DNA from: Streptomyces sp. ISL-1
GTDB lineage: Bacteria; Actinomycetota; Actinomycetes; Streptomycetales; Streptomycetaceae
Direction of reading: 5' to 3'
DNA: 64,000 nt
NCBI RefSeq assembly: GCF_018614585.1
Contig: NZ_JAGGOI010000002.1
Coordinates: 16,880 to 80,879, forward strand
Position 1 is the first letter of the stretch, and each line of letters starts with the position of its first letter. The translations under genes and the position numbers were made by a program. The notes under the pieces were generated by a model that saw only the letters and a list, made by a program, of their open reading frames with translations, made no database searches and was not told the origin of the DNA. Of the stretch, positions 1-8,442 are shown piece after piece.

Positions 1-1298
1 TCGTTGCCCTTGTAAAGGAACGCCAGGGAAAGGCAGTTGAACGCAAGCGCGGTGTCGCCATCGGCGAGCGCCTCCTCGGCCGCGTCATGGAGGACGGTGA
101 CTTCGCAGGAGGAGCCGATGCGGCCGGCGGCGATGAGATGTCGGGCCACTGTGATCACCGGTGTGCCGTTCTTGAACAGCGCCGTTGCGGTCTTGATGTG
201 CAGGACGGCACGCTCCTCCGCCGACATGCCGTGCAGCACCGCGGCGCGTGCGCGGGGGTGGCGCCACTCGCCGTCGACCAGGATTCCGGTCTCTTCCAGC
301 GTGGTCAGGGCCTGGGCGAGGGACTGCGGGGCCAGACCCGAGAGCCGGCTCAGCAGCGGGGCCGCCACCGGGTCGCCGAGGACGGCCAGTTGACGGGTGA
401 CCGTGCGCAGCGAGGGGTCGCACCGGTAGAGGCAGTCGAGCACCGCGCGCTCGAATTGCAGTCCGACCCGCAGCGCGCGGGGACCGGGCTCGTCCGACAC
501 CCGGTTGTCCTCGACCAGCCTGCGGAGCAGCAGCGGGTTCCCGCCGGTGGCAGCAAGGCAGTCCGCACTGAGGGCGTCGGCCGTACGCGGCCCCAGCTGC
601 TGGGCGAGCAGATCGTGTACGGCCCGGTGCGACAGCGGGGACAGGCGCAGCCGGAGGGTGCGCGGCTCAGGCGGCAGCTCGGCCTTGAGTAGCGAGCTGC
701 ACGGCCACGGCGGAGGGCACTCATTGAGTACGATCAGTACGGGGGCCGACGGTAGCCGCCGGATCACGGCCGACAGGCACTGCAGCGAACAGGTGTCCGC
801 GTACTGCACGTCGTCGATGCTGATCAGCAGCGGTCCGGGCACCCAGTCGATGAGGTCGCGCAGAGCCAAACTCAGTCGATGGAACACCCGCGGGGAGATG
901 CCGTCCACGTCGTCCGCGGTGCGGGAAGCGACGGACAGGGCTTCGTCCAGCAGTTGGCCGACGCGGGCGTCCAGCTCCGCGGGCAGGCCCTCACCGCGGA
1001 AGAGCTGGGCCAGCACTCCGAAGGGAATGGACTGCTCGGTGCGCGAGGCCGTGGCGGACAGATGCCGGGCTCCTGCGCGCTGTGCGTCGTCGGCGAGCAT
1101 GCCGAGCAGTTCGGTCTTGCCATGGCCGGCCGCCCCGCTCACGACCGCGATCCGGCTGTTTCCTTCCAGAGTGTCCCGGAAGAGATTGCGCAGAATGGAC
1201 AACTCCGCGTCACGCTCGCGCAACGCGGGTAGCGCAGAATGGTCGTCGGCTGAACCGGCGAGTCTTTCGCGGCTTATCGATTGTCTTGCTGTAGCCAT
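1..1298 (-). CDS. LuxR-family ATP-binding regulator (LAL type), 3' part outside the window
   Basis: N-terminal 432 residues of a large transcriptional activator. The start is ATG at 1298, with a GGGG/AAGGGG ribosome site a few bases upstream. Around residue 50 there is a Walker A motif (SGAAGHGKTE), followed by a Walker B-like segment (PLLISIDDVQYAD), the layout of the AAA/NACHT-like module of MalT/LAL regulators. The C-terminal LuxR helix-turn-helix is beyond base 1, so class assignment rests on the ATPase part only. It is divergent from the afsA-like gene; a GBL-receptor-like site lies about 100 bp upstream of its start, so control by the receptor is plausible. Such regulators often act as pathway-specific activators of antibiotic clusters. 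Confidence 0.8.
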   Translation of the reverse strand, partial: MATARQSISRERLAGSADDHSALPALRERDAELSILRNLFRDTLEGNSRIAVVSGAAGHGKTELLGMLADDAQRAGARHLSATASRTEQSIPFGVLAQLFRGEGLPAELDARVGQLLDEALSVASRTADDVDGISPRVFHRLSLALRDLIDWVPGPLLISIDDVQYADTCSLQCLSAVIRRLPSAPVLIVLNECPPPWPCSSLLKAELPPEPRTLRLRLSPLSHRAVHDLLAQQLGPRTADALSADCLAATGGNPLLLRRLVEDNRVSDEPGPRALRVGLQFERAVLDCLYRCDPSLRTVTRQLAVLGDPVAAPLLSRLSGLAPQSLAQALTTLEETGILVDGEWRHPRARAAVLHGMSAEERAVLHIKTATALFKNGTPVITVARHLIAAGRIGSSCEVTVLHDAAEEALADGDTALAFNCLSLAFLYKGN

Positions 1299-1400
1299 TC
1301 CCCTTGACCCCGTTTCGTAATGGCGTGACTGCGCTTCGTGACTATGTTTCGATTGCGCCTCACGTGATCGGGTTGAGACCGGCGGCGGTGGCGGGACCAG

Positions 1401-1422
1401 TACATACCGGTCGCCCTGTTCC
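1401..1422 (+). promoter_or_regulatory. ARE-like GBL-receptor operator, site A
   Basis: The 22-mer contains CATACCGGTCG followed by CC.GTT. It matches site B upstream of the receptor gene at 17 of 22 positions and resembles autoregulatory elements bound by ArpA/ScbR/BarA proteins (from memory). It lies 103 bp upstream of the LAL start and 222 bp upstream of the afsA-like start in the 345-bp divergent gap. The rest of this gap shows no gene. Confidence 0.55.
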
Positions 1423-1590
1423 GTCAACTGGATATCACTTGCGGAGAGTTGAGCTCCGATTGACTTGCCAGGGCGCGCATTTGGCCTGGCTGAAGCGACA
1501 AGTGGGCGCTCTGCCTCCGCCTCCTGTTCTCGAGTAACGGCCCTTCCGGGAGCGGGACTTGACCGGGGTGAGCCATGTCACATCGTGGAG

Positions 1591-1614
1591 GACCTGTCGG
1601 TTGGTATGTTCTGG
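1591..1614 (-). promoter_or_regulatory. ARE-like GBL-receptor operator, site C
   Basis: On the minus strand it reads AACATACCAACCGACAGGTC, sharing the run ACATACCAACCG with the S. virginiae BARE-type operator as I remember it. It ends about 30 bp before the afsA-like start codon, where it would overlap the promoter or transcription start and suit repression by the receptor encoded at 2708-3358. Confidence 0.5.
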
Positions 1615-1643
1615 ATCTCAGATTCATCGAGGGGGAAGGGACG

Positions 1644-2651
1644 ATGTCTGTCGTGCCTGATGTGTGTGCGAGTGTGAATAAGGCTTCACCTGATCCGGGG
1701 CAACCACGGGGTTGTCCGGAGATGCAGGGGTTTTCGTACCAGTCCACGGTCGCCCGGGAGTTAGTGCATCGCGCAGCAGTCTCGGAGGTCTTTCTCACGG
1801 ACTGGCGCCATTCGGGTCCGGACAGTTTTGTCTGTGCTGTGCAGTGGCCCCAGCGGCACAATTTCTACAGTATCGGCGGGGTCATGATTGATCCGCTCAT
1901 GGTCGTGGAAACGCTTCGCCAGGCGGGAATTCTCATTGCGCACAGTGGTTATGGAATCCCGCTGGAGCATTCCTTTCTGATGCAGCGTCTGACGTGGCGC
2001 TGTTTCCCCGAGAGAATGACGCTGTCGGACGGCCCCGTTGAGCTGCTGGCGCGGGTGGAGGTCGGCGAGATCCGCTACCGGGCGCGCGGTGTCGACGCCA
2101 TGCGGGTGGCCGTCGAGTTCGTGCGGGACGGGGTCGTTTGCGCCCACGGTGCCGGCTGGCTGCGCTGTGTGGGACCCCGGGTCTACGCGCGAATGCGCCA
2201 GGCGGAGCGGTCGGGGGAACCGGGCAAGCCGCCGTATGTGGCTCCGGCGGACCCGCAGTTGGTGGGGCGGGAATTGTCCAGGGACGTGGTGGTCGGCGAC
2301 CTCGACGAGACGGGCACCCGGCCGCTTCGGATTCTGACCGACCATCCGACGCTCTTCGACCACCCGTTGGACCATGTGCCGGGGATGCTGGCGTTCGAGG
2401 CGATGCGGCAGGCGGCGATCGCGTTGCTCGGCGGTGCCTTAAGGGCGCCGCTGGCCGGTGAGACACGCTTCACCAGCCTGCTGGAGCTGGACGAGGACTG
2501 CCGGGTCGCGGCCATGCTCTCGCCGTCGAATGGCGATCAAGTGGGCCCGGGTGCGCACAAAGTGACGGCGGTGCTGTCGCAGCGCGGGGTGACAGCTGTC
2601 CGGGGCGCCGTGGAGATGGGCCCGAAGATCGGGGTGTGCGTCCTGGCGTGA
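1644..2651 (+). CDS. AfsA/ScbA-type gamma-butyrolactone synthase
   Basis: 335 aa. AfsA-family enzymes condense a beta-ketoacyl-ACP with dihydroxyacetone phosphate, the first step of GBL autoregulator synthesis. Two hotdog-like AfsA repeats are visible: the first begins near residue 41 (VHRAAVSEVFLTDW, then FYSIGGVMIDPLMVVETLRQ), the second contains DHPTLFDHPLDHVPGMLAFE followed by AMRQAAIALL. The ATG at 1644 is chosen because GGGGGAAGGG lies just upstream; an in-frame start at 1575 lacks such a site. The length is close to ScbA/AfsA. Neighbouring TetR receptor and reductase genes complete a standard signalling cassette. Two operator-like sequences precede it. Confidence 0.88.
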   Translation: MSVVPDVCASVNKASPDPGQPRGCPEMQGFSYQSTVARELVHRAAVSEVFLTDWRHSGPDSFVCAVQWPQRHNFYSIGGVMIDPLMVVETLRQAGILIAHSGYGIPLEHSFLMQRLTWRCFPERMTLSDGPVELLARVEVGEIRYRARGVDAMRVAVEFVRDGVVCAHGAGWLRCVGPRVYARMRQAERSGEPGKPPYVAPADPQLVGRELSRDVVVGDLDETGTRPLRILTDHPTLFDHPLDHVPGMLAFEAMRQAAIALLGGALRAPLAGETRFTSLLELDEDCRVAAMLSPSNGDQVGPGAHKVTAVLSQRGVTAVRGAVEMGPKIGVCVLA

Positions 2652-2707
2652 ACGCGCAGAGGTCGTGAACGTGCCGAGGTGTGGAGGGCGGCAAGGGCCG
2701 GCTGGGA

Positions 2708-3358
2708 TTAGAGTTCGCGCATCATGCCGTCGGCGATGGTCGCGGACATGTTGAGATAGTACGCGGCTTTGCGCGGGGGGACGAGCCCGGGCAGAATCGT
2801 CGCCCACATGTCCGCTATACGCAGCGGAAGCTTGTCGAGGGACTCGAGCATCGGCGTGACCAACTGCAGCCCGGTGAAGGCGCTCACGATGAACTGGGCG
2901 GCGGATGGGACGTTGACGCCGGGGCGCACGTGGAGTTCGTCGACGGACCGCTCCAGATGCTCGGTCGTGACGTTCACCCAGTCCCGGTAGGGGTCACGCA
3001 TCGGCTGCTGCAGCGAGCCGCTCTCCAGGGTCAGCCGCACTCCGGCACGTGTCACCGGGTTTCGCAGCACCTGATCCGCGATTCCGTACGAGATGCGAAT
3101 CAGGCTCTCCAGGCCAGGCAGGTTCTTCTTCGAAACTTCCTGCGCCTCCCGTATGGACAGCTCATGCTGCAACGTCATTACCGCGTGAGCCAGTCCCTCC
3201 TTGGAGGCGAAGTGGAAGTACAAGGCCCCCTTGGTCACTTTCCCTTGGGTGACGATGTCGCTCAACGAGGTGGATCCGTACCCGTAACGATCGAACATCT
3301 CCGCTGCGGCTTCGATGATCGTTGTGCGGGTCTGCTCTGCGCGGAGTTGCCTGGTCAT
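2708..3358 (-). CDS. GBL receptor, TetR family (ArpA/ScbR-like)
   Basis: 216 aa. The N-terminal helix-turn-helix spans about residues 10-55 (YGSTSLSDIV, KGALYFHFASKEGLA). The C-terminal ligand domain keeps a tryptophan at residue 127 (PYRDWVN), the position of the ligand-pocket Trp in ArpA/CprB-type receptors as I recall. The start is ATG at 3358, with GAGGAAT upstream; the open frame extends further to 3538 but lacks a site. It is convergent with the afsA-like gene and divergent from the reductase gene; an operator-like site sits 26 bp upstream of its start, fitting autorepression relieved by the GBL. A ligand-less pseudo-receptor is the alternative. Confidence 0.87.
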   Translation of the reverse strand: MTRQLRAEQTRTTIIEAAAEMFDRYGYGSTSLSDIVTQGKVTKGALYFHFASKEGLAHAVMTLQHELSIREAQEVSKKNLPGLESLIRISYGIADQVLRNPVTRAGVRLTLESGSLQQPMRDPYRDWVNVTTEHLERSVDELHVRPGVNVPSAAQFIVSAFTGLQLVTPMLESLDKLPLRIADMWATILPGLVPPRKAAYYLNMSATIADGMMREL

Positions 3359-3384
3359 GAGGGATTCCTCAGAGGGGAGCCTTA

Positions 3385-3406
3385 GAAACTGGTCGACCGG
3401 TATGCT
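3385..3406 (-). promoter_or_regulatory. ARE-like GBL-receptor operator, site B
   Basis: On the minus strand it reads AGCATACCGGTCGACCAGTT followed by TC. It lies in the 112-bp gap between the divergent receptor and reductase genes and contains the palindromic core CCGGTCGACC. With sites A and C it defines the pattern CATACC-NNN-CG. Confidence 0.6.
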
Positions 3407-3470
3407 TTCGCCGTGGAAACAGAATCTTAACCCACGCCATGCGATGGATGGCAACAGGAGGAGACCGGCC

Positions 3471-4424
3471 ATGCAGCGGACCGTGCTGGTCACCGGGTCG
3501 ACCGGTTTCGTAGGAAATGCAGTACTGCGGTCCCTCAATAAGCGCCAGAGCGTACGGTCTTTGGCGCTGGTGCGCGCCGCGACGGTGTCAGAGAAATCTT
3601 CTCCGGACGGTGTGATACGCGTCGTGGCCGACCTCCAGCAGCCCGGATCCCTGGCAGGGATATGTGATGGTATCGAGGTCCTTGTGCACTGTGCGAGTTA
3701 CGTCGGCCCCGATCCCGAGCTCTGCGACCGGGTGAACCGGGCGGGCACCGAGTCCTTGATCGCCGAGGCGGTGCGGGCCGGAGCCAAGCGCATCGTTTCC
3801 CTCAGTACGGCGTCCGTTTATGGGGACGGGCCGCACCGCGCTCTGCCGGAGGAGGCCGTGGCCCCCGCTCCGGTGTCCGCCGCGAGTGCCAGCCGGCTCG
3901 CCGCCGAAACGTATGTGCGCGAGGCCGGCGGGTGCGTGGTGCGGCCGCACCTCGTCTACGGCCCGGGCGACCGGTGGGTGGTGCCGACCCTCTCGGCCCT
4001 GTTCCAGCAGCTACCGGGCTGGGTCGGCGGCGGGGCGGCCGTGACCTCCCTGATAGATGTGGACGCGCTGGGGCGGGCGGTAGCGCAGCTGGCCGCGGAT
4101 CCGGTTTCCTGGCCCGCCGGGGGCGTACTGCACGCGGCGCACCCCGAGCCGGTCGCCATCCGGGACATCGGCGCGACGCTGGCCGGTGAGTTGGGCATCA
4201 CGGTCCCCGGGGCCGGCGATGCGATGTCGCTGGACGAAGCCCGAGCACACTTCCGGCAGATCGGCGCCCGCGAGCGGTACCTCAGCATGCTGTCGACCGA
4301 TCACTGGTACGACGCGAGCCGCCTCTGGGCTGCGACCGGCTGCACGCCCGGTCCCGCGTTCGCCGAGGGGCTTGCCCGAAGCGTGCCGTGGTACAGGCAG
4401 TACCTGCCGCAGCCGGGACGATGA
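3471..4424 (+). CDS. NAD-dependent epimerase/dehydratase, probable GBL-pathway reductase
   Basis: 317 aa extended short-chain dehydrogenase. The Rossmann motif GSTGFVG is at residues 8-14; the segment SLSTASVYGDG followed by SRLAAETYV occupies the usual catalytic region, but the Tyr of the YxxxK motif is not evident, so activity should be judged cautiously. ATG at 3471 is preceded by AGGAGGAG. Genes of this family accompany afsA/receptor pairs (for example scbC/jadW2-type ketoreductases) and are thought to reduce the GBL precursor. It is divergent from the receptor and shares operator-like site B with it. The minus-strand IS630 remnant begins downstream. Confidence 0.75.
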   Translation: MQRTVLVTGSTGFVGNAVLRSLNKRQSVRSLALVRAATVSEKSSPDGVIRVVADLQQPGSLAGICDGIEVLVHCASYVGPDPELCDRVNRAGTESLIAEAVRAGAKRIVSLSTASVYGDGPHRALPEEAVAPAPVSAASASRLAAETYVREAGGCVVRPHLVYGPGDRWVVPTLSALFQQLPGWVGGGAAVTSLIDVDALGRAVAQLAADPVSWPAGGVLHAAHPEPVAIRDIGATLAGELGITVPGAGDAMSLDEARAHFRQIGARERYLSMLSTDHWYDASRLWAATGCTPGPAFAEGLARSVPWYRQYLPQPGR

Positions 4425-4682
4425 GCGAGCTTGGCGGTGGGCTTGTGGGGCGTGGGATTGCTATGCCTTGTCGGCGGTGCCTGGGATGGCTTCTCGCCAG
4501 GCCGCAGCCTCGTGGCCTGGCAGGACGGGTGGTCAAGGCCCTGGGGTGGGGGGCCTGCGCTGTGCTGCTGGTGCGCGGCATCGCCGTCGAGGTGCTGCTG
4601 CTGACCGACACTGCGGGCCAGGAGATAGACGTAAGCCCGGAACAGCGGCTGTGGACGCTGCTGCTGTGGAATCTGGCTCTTC

Positions 4683-5191
4683 TCATCCACGCACAGCACC
4701 ACCGCTTTCTCGGGCGGATGGTGGTAAAGGCCGACGACATCGACGACCTTCGCGATGAACTGCGGGTCGGTGGAGAGCTTGAAGGCGTCCTGGAGATGGG
4801 GCTTGAGGTCGAACTTCTTCCAGATCCGCCCGATGGTGGACTTCGACAGCCCGGAGTGCTTCGCCATCGAGGCCCGCGACCAGTGAGTGTCCCTGCCGGG
4901 GGTGGACTCCAGCGTCGCCGTGAGCACGTCCTCGACCTGGTCCAGCAGGATCGAGGGCGGCCTGCCGGGACGCGGCTCATCGGTCAGCCCGTCCAGCCGT
5001 AAGCGGATGAACCTCGACCGCCAGCGGTTCACCGTTCCGTGCGAGACACCGAGTTCGGCGGCGATCTCTTTGTTCGTCCCGCCTTCCGCGCACCGCAGCA
5101 CGATCTTCGCCCGCAGCGCCAGGAACTGCGCGATCTTCGCACGCCGCGCCCACCGGGTCAGCTCCGCACGCTCAGCCTCGGAGAGTACCAA
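4683..5191 (-). pseudogene. IS630-type transposase, N-terminal remnant
   Basis: From ATG at 5191 the frame gives a typical N-terminal HTH part (NKEIAAELGVSHGTVNRWRS) and linker, reaching VVLCVDEKSQI, the block with the first catalytic Asp. After this the family sequence stops and unrelated residues run on to a stop at 4301. The second Asp and final Glu of the DDE triad are missing, so it is dead. The 250 bp between its break point and the reductase stop (4424) contain nothing I recognise. The right half of an IS630-type gene at 8.4 kb belongs to a different subgroup, so the two are not halves of one copy. Confidence 0.75.
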
Positions 5192-5417
5192 CTCCGGCTT
5201 GCGCCGGCCCGGTCCCGGTCAGTGGCCCTGCCACCGGCGCATCCAACAGGCGATGCCCTCCCGGCCGTCGTTGCCCCATACCAGATACCGAGGTTGAGAC
5301 CACCCTTGCCGACCGCGGCCGACTCCCGTCGCAGTGTGGCTGGTTAGGCCATGGTGCCGACAGATGCCTTCTGATGAGCTTGCATCGAACATACATACGC
5401 ACACGGAAGGCTCTAGG

Positions 5418-7379
5418 TTGAGACCCTTACGCACTCTGTCAGGGCTACGGAACGTTGCCGCGGGCGCCGTCCTGGCTCTGCTCGCGGGCATAGGCACGGC
5501 CACGGCCGCCGACTCCGCACTCAGCCCCTCCTACTCTCCGGCGTCGCTTGCGGCTGCCGGACCGGAACACCTCGCGGCCGGCGGACAACGCCCCGCATCG
5601 GGCAAGAACCCGTCAGCCGGCCCGCAGTTCGTCAAGAGCGGCAGCACCTGGAACGTCATCACCACCGACGTCGTGCTGCGCAACACCGTCACCGATCCAG
5701 ACGGCGACAGAAGCAACCTGACCTTCGAGGTCTGGACGACTGACGCTAACGGCAAGCCCAAGACCAAGGTCGACTTGGACGGCCCAGGAGAGTACGGCGT
5801 CCTGGTGTCGGGCTACGTCGACTCAGGCAAGCTCGCTCAGGTCCCTGTCCCGTACGGGAAGCTGAAGACGGGCGTGACCTACACGTTCCGCACCTCCGCC
5901 TACGACGGCAGCCTGTACGAGACCGAATGGTCGCCGTACGCGAACTTCCGCATCAACCCCTACGTGACTTTCCCCGCGCCCCAGACCTCGTCCACTATCG
6001 ACCCGGTCGCACAGAAGGTGCGAGAGTTCACGCGCACTTCCTCCAACGCCGATCCCCCTGGCGCCCGCAAGAGCAACCGGAAGTGCTCCACAGCCGATCC
6101 CCAGGGCCGCAAGCTGTGTCTCGAGATGACCCCGCCGTCCAAGAATGGTCCGCCTGTTGACCCTCGACTGGCCCCTGGGAGCCCTGCCGCCGAGCTGGTG
6201 GACTGGTGCTACGACAAACCGGCGGGCAAGGACTACATGAACCGCACCGAAGCCTGCTTGAAGAACGTCGGTGGCGTTGACATGTACTTCCTCAGTACCG
6301 ATCCGGACAGCCCCGCGCTCGGCATGGCCCACTTCGAGATCCAACAGCGCATCAAGGCCTACCCCAATAAGGGCAGCAGCGGCAGCAACTTCGCGGAGTT
6401 CGACCAGCAGATCTACCTGGTTCCGACGCGAATCGACCCGGACCTTGAGGGCGTCACCCTCAAGTGGAACGCCGGAGACAACTGCGACTCCTGCGTTGTC
6501 TCCCAGACGAAGTGGGCGGACAACCAGAACAACACGTCCGATGCACACTGGGACGCCAACGACGCGACGGAGTTCAGCGGGCGCTGGGGACGATACCTGA
6601 CTCAATGGAACGGCACCGGCAAGGAGACAATCGACCTCGGCTGGTCGATCACCGGCACCGTGGACGCCAGCAATGCCCTCCAGGTGACCGTCGGTCTGGG
6701 CACCAGCGGAGTCGAGTCCGTACGGGAACTCGCCCCGCGCTGCGACGACATCACCAATGGCGTCGCACCCGGCTGCGTGCTGCCGTTCTTCAAGCCCACC
6801 TACACCGTCGACACCAACCTCTACCCTGCCGCGGGCGCCTACTACTGGCTGATGCAGGAGAAGATGCCCGACCACGCCGGCTCGGTCAGGTGGGACTCGC
6901 TCCTGCACTATTTCGGCCCCGACTCGACCGCGACCGGTCCCGACGGCAAGCCGTGGGACTCGGACAAGAGCCGCAACAAGGTATGCGGCAACTGGACCGC
7001 ACCCAAGACCGATGCCTCCGTGGGCACCATGGACTGCGACGAGTACGCCATGGCCTCCACCCACGAGAGCGGCGGCTTTCCCGGCGGTGTCAACCAGGTG
7101 GCCTCCGGCGATGAGTGTGCCCAGCTCAACACCGACAAGATGGGTGACGGCAGCGCCAACTTCGGCCTCTTCGCCGACACCCGCAAGGCCACCAAGGGAC
7201 CCACTGGGAAAGAGCGGTGCGGACGGGCCGGAATCAACGCCGACCAGAACCGAGGTGCCTTCAAGAAGCTCCAGCCCTCCATCTGGCGCCTCCTGGACAA
7301 TGACGGCTTCTTCGTCAGCAACCCAGGATTCGAGCACTGCGTGAACGCAAGCACCATCTGCTCCTGGCGCAAGGCCTGA
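5418..7379 (+). CDS. Secreted protein with C-terminal NucA/NucB-type nuclease domain
   Basis: 653 aa from a TTG start at 5418, chosen because GGAAGG sits 7 bases upstream and the product begins with a clean Sec signal (two Arg, then AAGAVLALLAGIGTATA, Ala-Ala cleavage). Residues about 60-200 look like a fibronectin/Ig-like extracellular segment (DGDRSNLTFEVWTTD). Near residue 539 the motif DCDEYAMASTHESGG, followed by GINADQNRGAF, matches the NucA/NucB DNase signature CDE(Y/W)..A...GG. Expected role: extracellular DNase, for nutrition or attack. It has its own terminator and faces a SUKH-type gene. A weak CATAC motif (around 5388-5406) lies near the start. Confidence 0.72.
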   Translation: MRPLRTLSGLRNVAAGAVLALLAGIGTATAADSALSPSYSPASLAAAGPEHLAAGGQRPASGKNPSAGPQFVKSGSTWNVITTDVVLRNTVTDPDGDRSNLTFEVWTTDANGKPKTKVDLDGPGEYGVLVSGYVDSGKLAQVPVPYGKLKTGVTYTFRTSAYDGSLYETEWSPYANFRINPYVTFPAPQTSSTIDPVAQKVREFTRTSSNADPPGARKSNRKCSTADPQGRKLCLEMTPPSKNGPPVDPRLAPGSPAAELVDWCYDKPAGKDYMNRTEACLKNVGGVDMYFLSTDPDSPALGMAHFEIQQRIKAYPNKGSSGSNFAEFDQQIYLVPTRIDPDLEGVTLKWNAGDNCDSCVVSQTKWADNQNNTSDAHWDANDATEFSGRWGRYLTQWNGTGKETIDLGWSITGTVDASNALQVTVGLGTSGVESVRELAPRCDDITNGVAPGCVLPFFKPTYTVDTNLYPAAGAYYWLMQEKMPDHAGSVRWDSLLHYFGPDSTATGPDGKPWDSDKSRNKVCGNWTAPKTDASVGTMDCDEYAMASTHESGGFPGGVNQVASGDECAQLNTDKMGDGSANFGLFADTRKATKGPTGKERCGRAGINADQNRGAFKKLQPSIWRLLDNDGFFVSNPGFEHCVNASTICSWRKA

Positions 7380-7394
7380 CATCGACCGAAGCAG

Positions 7395-7430
7395 GGGGGC
7401 GGGCGCCGGCATTGCTGGCCCCCCGCCCCC
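7395..7430. terminator. Bidirectional terminator-like hairpin
   Basis: GGGGGCGGG (7395-7403) pairs perfectly with CCCGCCCCC (7422-7430), loop 18 nt. It sits between the convergent nuclease and SUKH-type genes, so it can serve both. Confidence 0.6.
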
Positions 7431-7451
7431 GTCTCGTGGCCCGTCAGCAGG

Positions 7452-8312
7452 TCACGAAGCCCTCCAGACGAGGGCACCATCTACCACGCCAGGTTTGTCC
7501 GGACCGGCCGGGGAAGGCGCCTCAAGGGCGTCGGCCATCTCCTCAAGAAGGGTGGTCAAAGACTCGAACTCGACCCGCCGGTTGGCGAACTCGTCCCAGG
7601 ACCAGACTTCGCCCGTGCCGGCGTCCAGGTAGAGGCCATTCGACCAACTGTGTTCGCCGAGCGTACAGACGGGTATCCAACGGTGATCCCACAGACCGTC
7701 GCCGAAGTCGTAGACCTGCCCCCAGTACTGGTGAAGTTCGATGACCTCGCCAATAGTCATGAGCTTCGCATTGTCCGGCAAAAACGCCGCCCCTGAACTG
7801 GACTGGACGCCGCGATGCAGATGCCACAGAGCTTTCAGGTCACTCGGAATCTTGACGCCGAGTTCCCTCTCCGCGCTGTCGATCTCCTCGCTTGACGCTC
7901 CTTCTTGCAGTGAAGCGAACGACACGGGCGCATGCTCGCGCAACCACGTTTCGACGCGCTGCCACGCGGCAGTGACCTGCCGTGCCGCAACCTCCTCCAG
8001 GCGGGGATCTGGGGCCCCTGCGAGCTCCCGTTCCGGGGCGACGGCAACCGGTTGCACTGCCTCGACACCAAGGATCTGTACCTGCCCCTCGGCCAGCGCG
8101 GGAGGGCCGTAGGCGTACTGCACGTTCAGTTCCGGGCAGTCCTCGAAAGTCTCGCCGTCGATCCGTGCCACGTACATAGACGGCTCACCCGTGGGGCTGC
8201 CCAGCAGGGGATTGTCCTCAAGCTGCCCGCACAGCACCTTCAAGGCGTACCTGACCCCCCTCCCCAACCTCTCGCTGCGCTCCTGCACGTCCGCCGGTAA
8301 CCCAACAGCCAC
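7452..8312 (-). CDS. SMI1/KNR4 (SUKH-1) domain protein, candidate immunity protein
   Basis: 286 aa, GTG start at 8312 with GAGGAG upstream. Residues about 105-265 carry the SUKH-1 pattern: AERELGVKIPSDLKALWHLH, then GLWDHRWIPVCTLGEHSW, SNGLYLDAGTG and FESLTTLLEEMADAL. The first ~90 residues (SERLGRGVRYALKVLCGQLE, ETFEDCPELNVQYAYGPP) are a separate unit also seen in Streptomyces proteins but of unknown role. SUKH proteins commonly neutralise nuclease toxins, and a nuclease gene ends only 72 bp away, but in the convergent orientation. Cytoplasmic, no signal or membrane segment. Confidence 0.75.
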   Translation of the reverse strand: MAVGLPADVQERSERLGRGVRYALKVLCGQLEDNPLLGSPTGEPSMYVARIDGETFEDCPELNVQYAYGPPALAEGQVQILGVEAVQPVAVAPERELAGAPDPRLEEVAARQVTAAWQRVETWLREHAPVSFASLQEGASSEEIDSAERELGVKIPSDLKALWHLHRGVQSSSGAAFLPDNAKLMTIGEVIELHQYWGQVYDFGDGLWDHRWIPVCTLGEHSWSNGLYLDAGTGEVWSWDEFANRRVEFESLTTLLEEMADALEAPSPAGPDKPGVVDGALVWRAS

Positions 8313-8442
8313 AGCCCGCTCCTCATCGTTCGCCAGATCTCCCAGGCTCTCAGACCCAGGGCATCACGGCTCAACCAATGGCGAGGAGCAGTACCCAGGG
8401 CAGCGGCACCCGACTCCGACTGCGCTGCCTGCTCGTCCGCCG

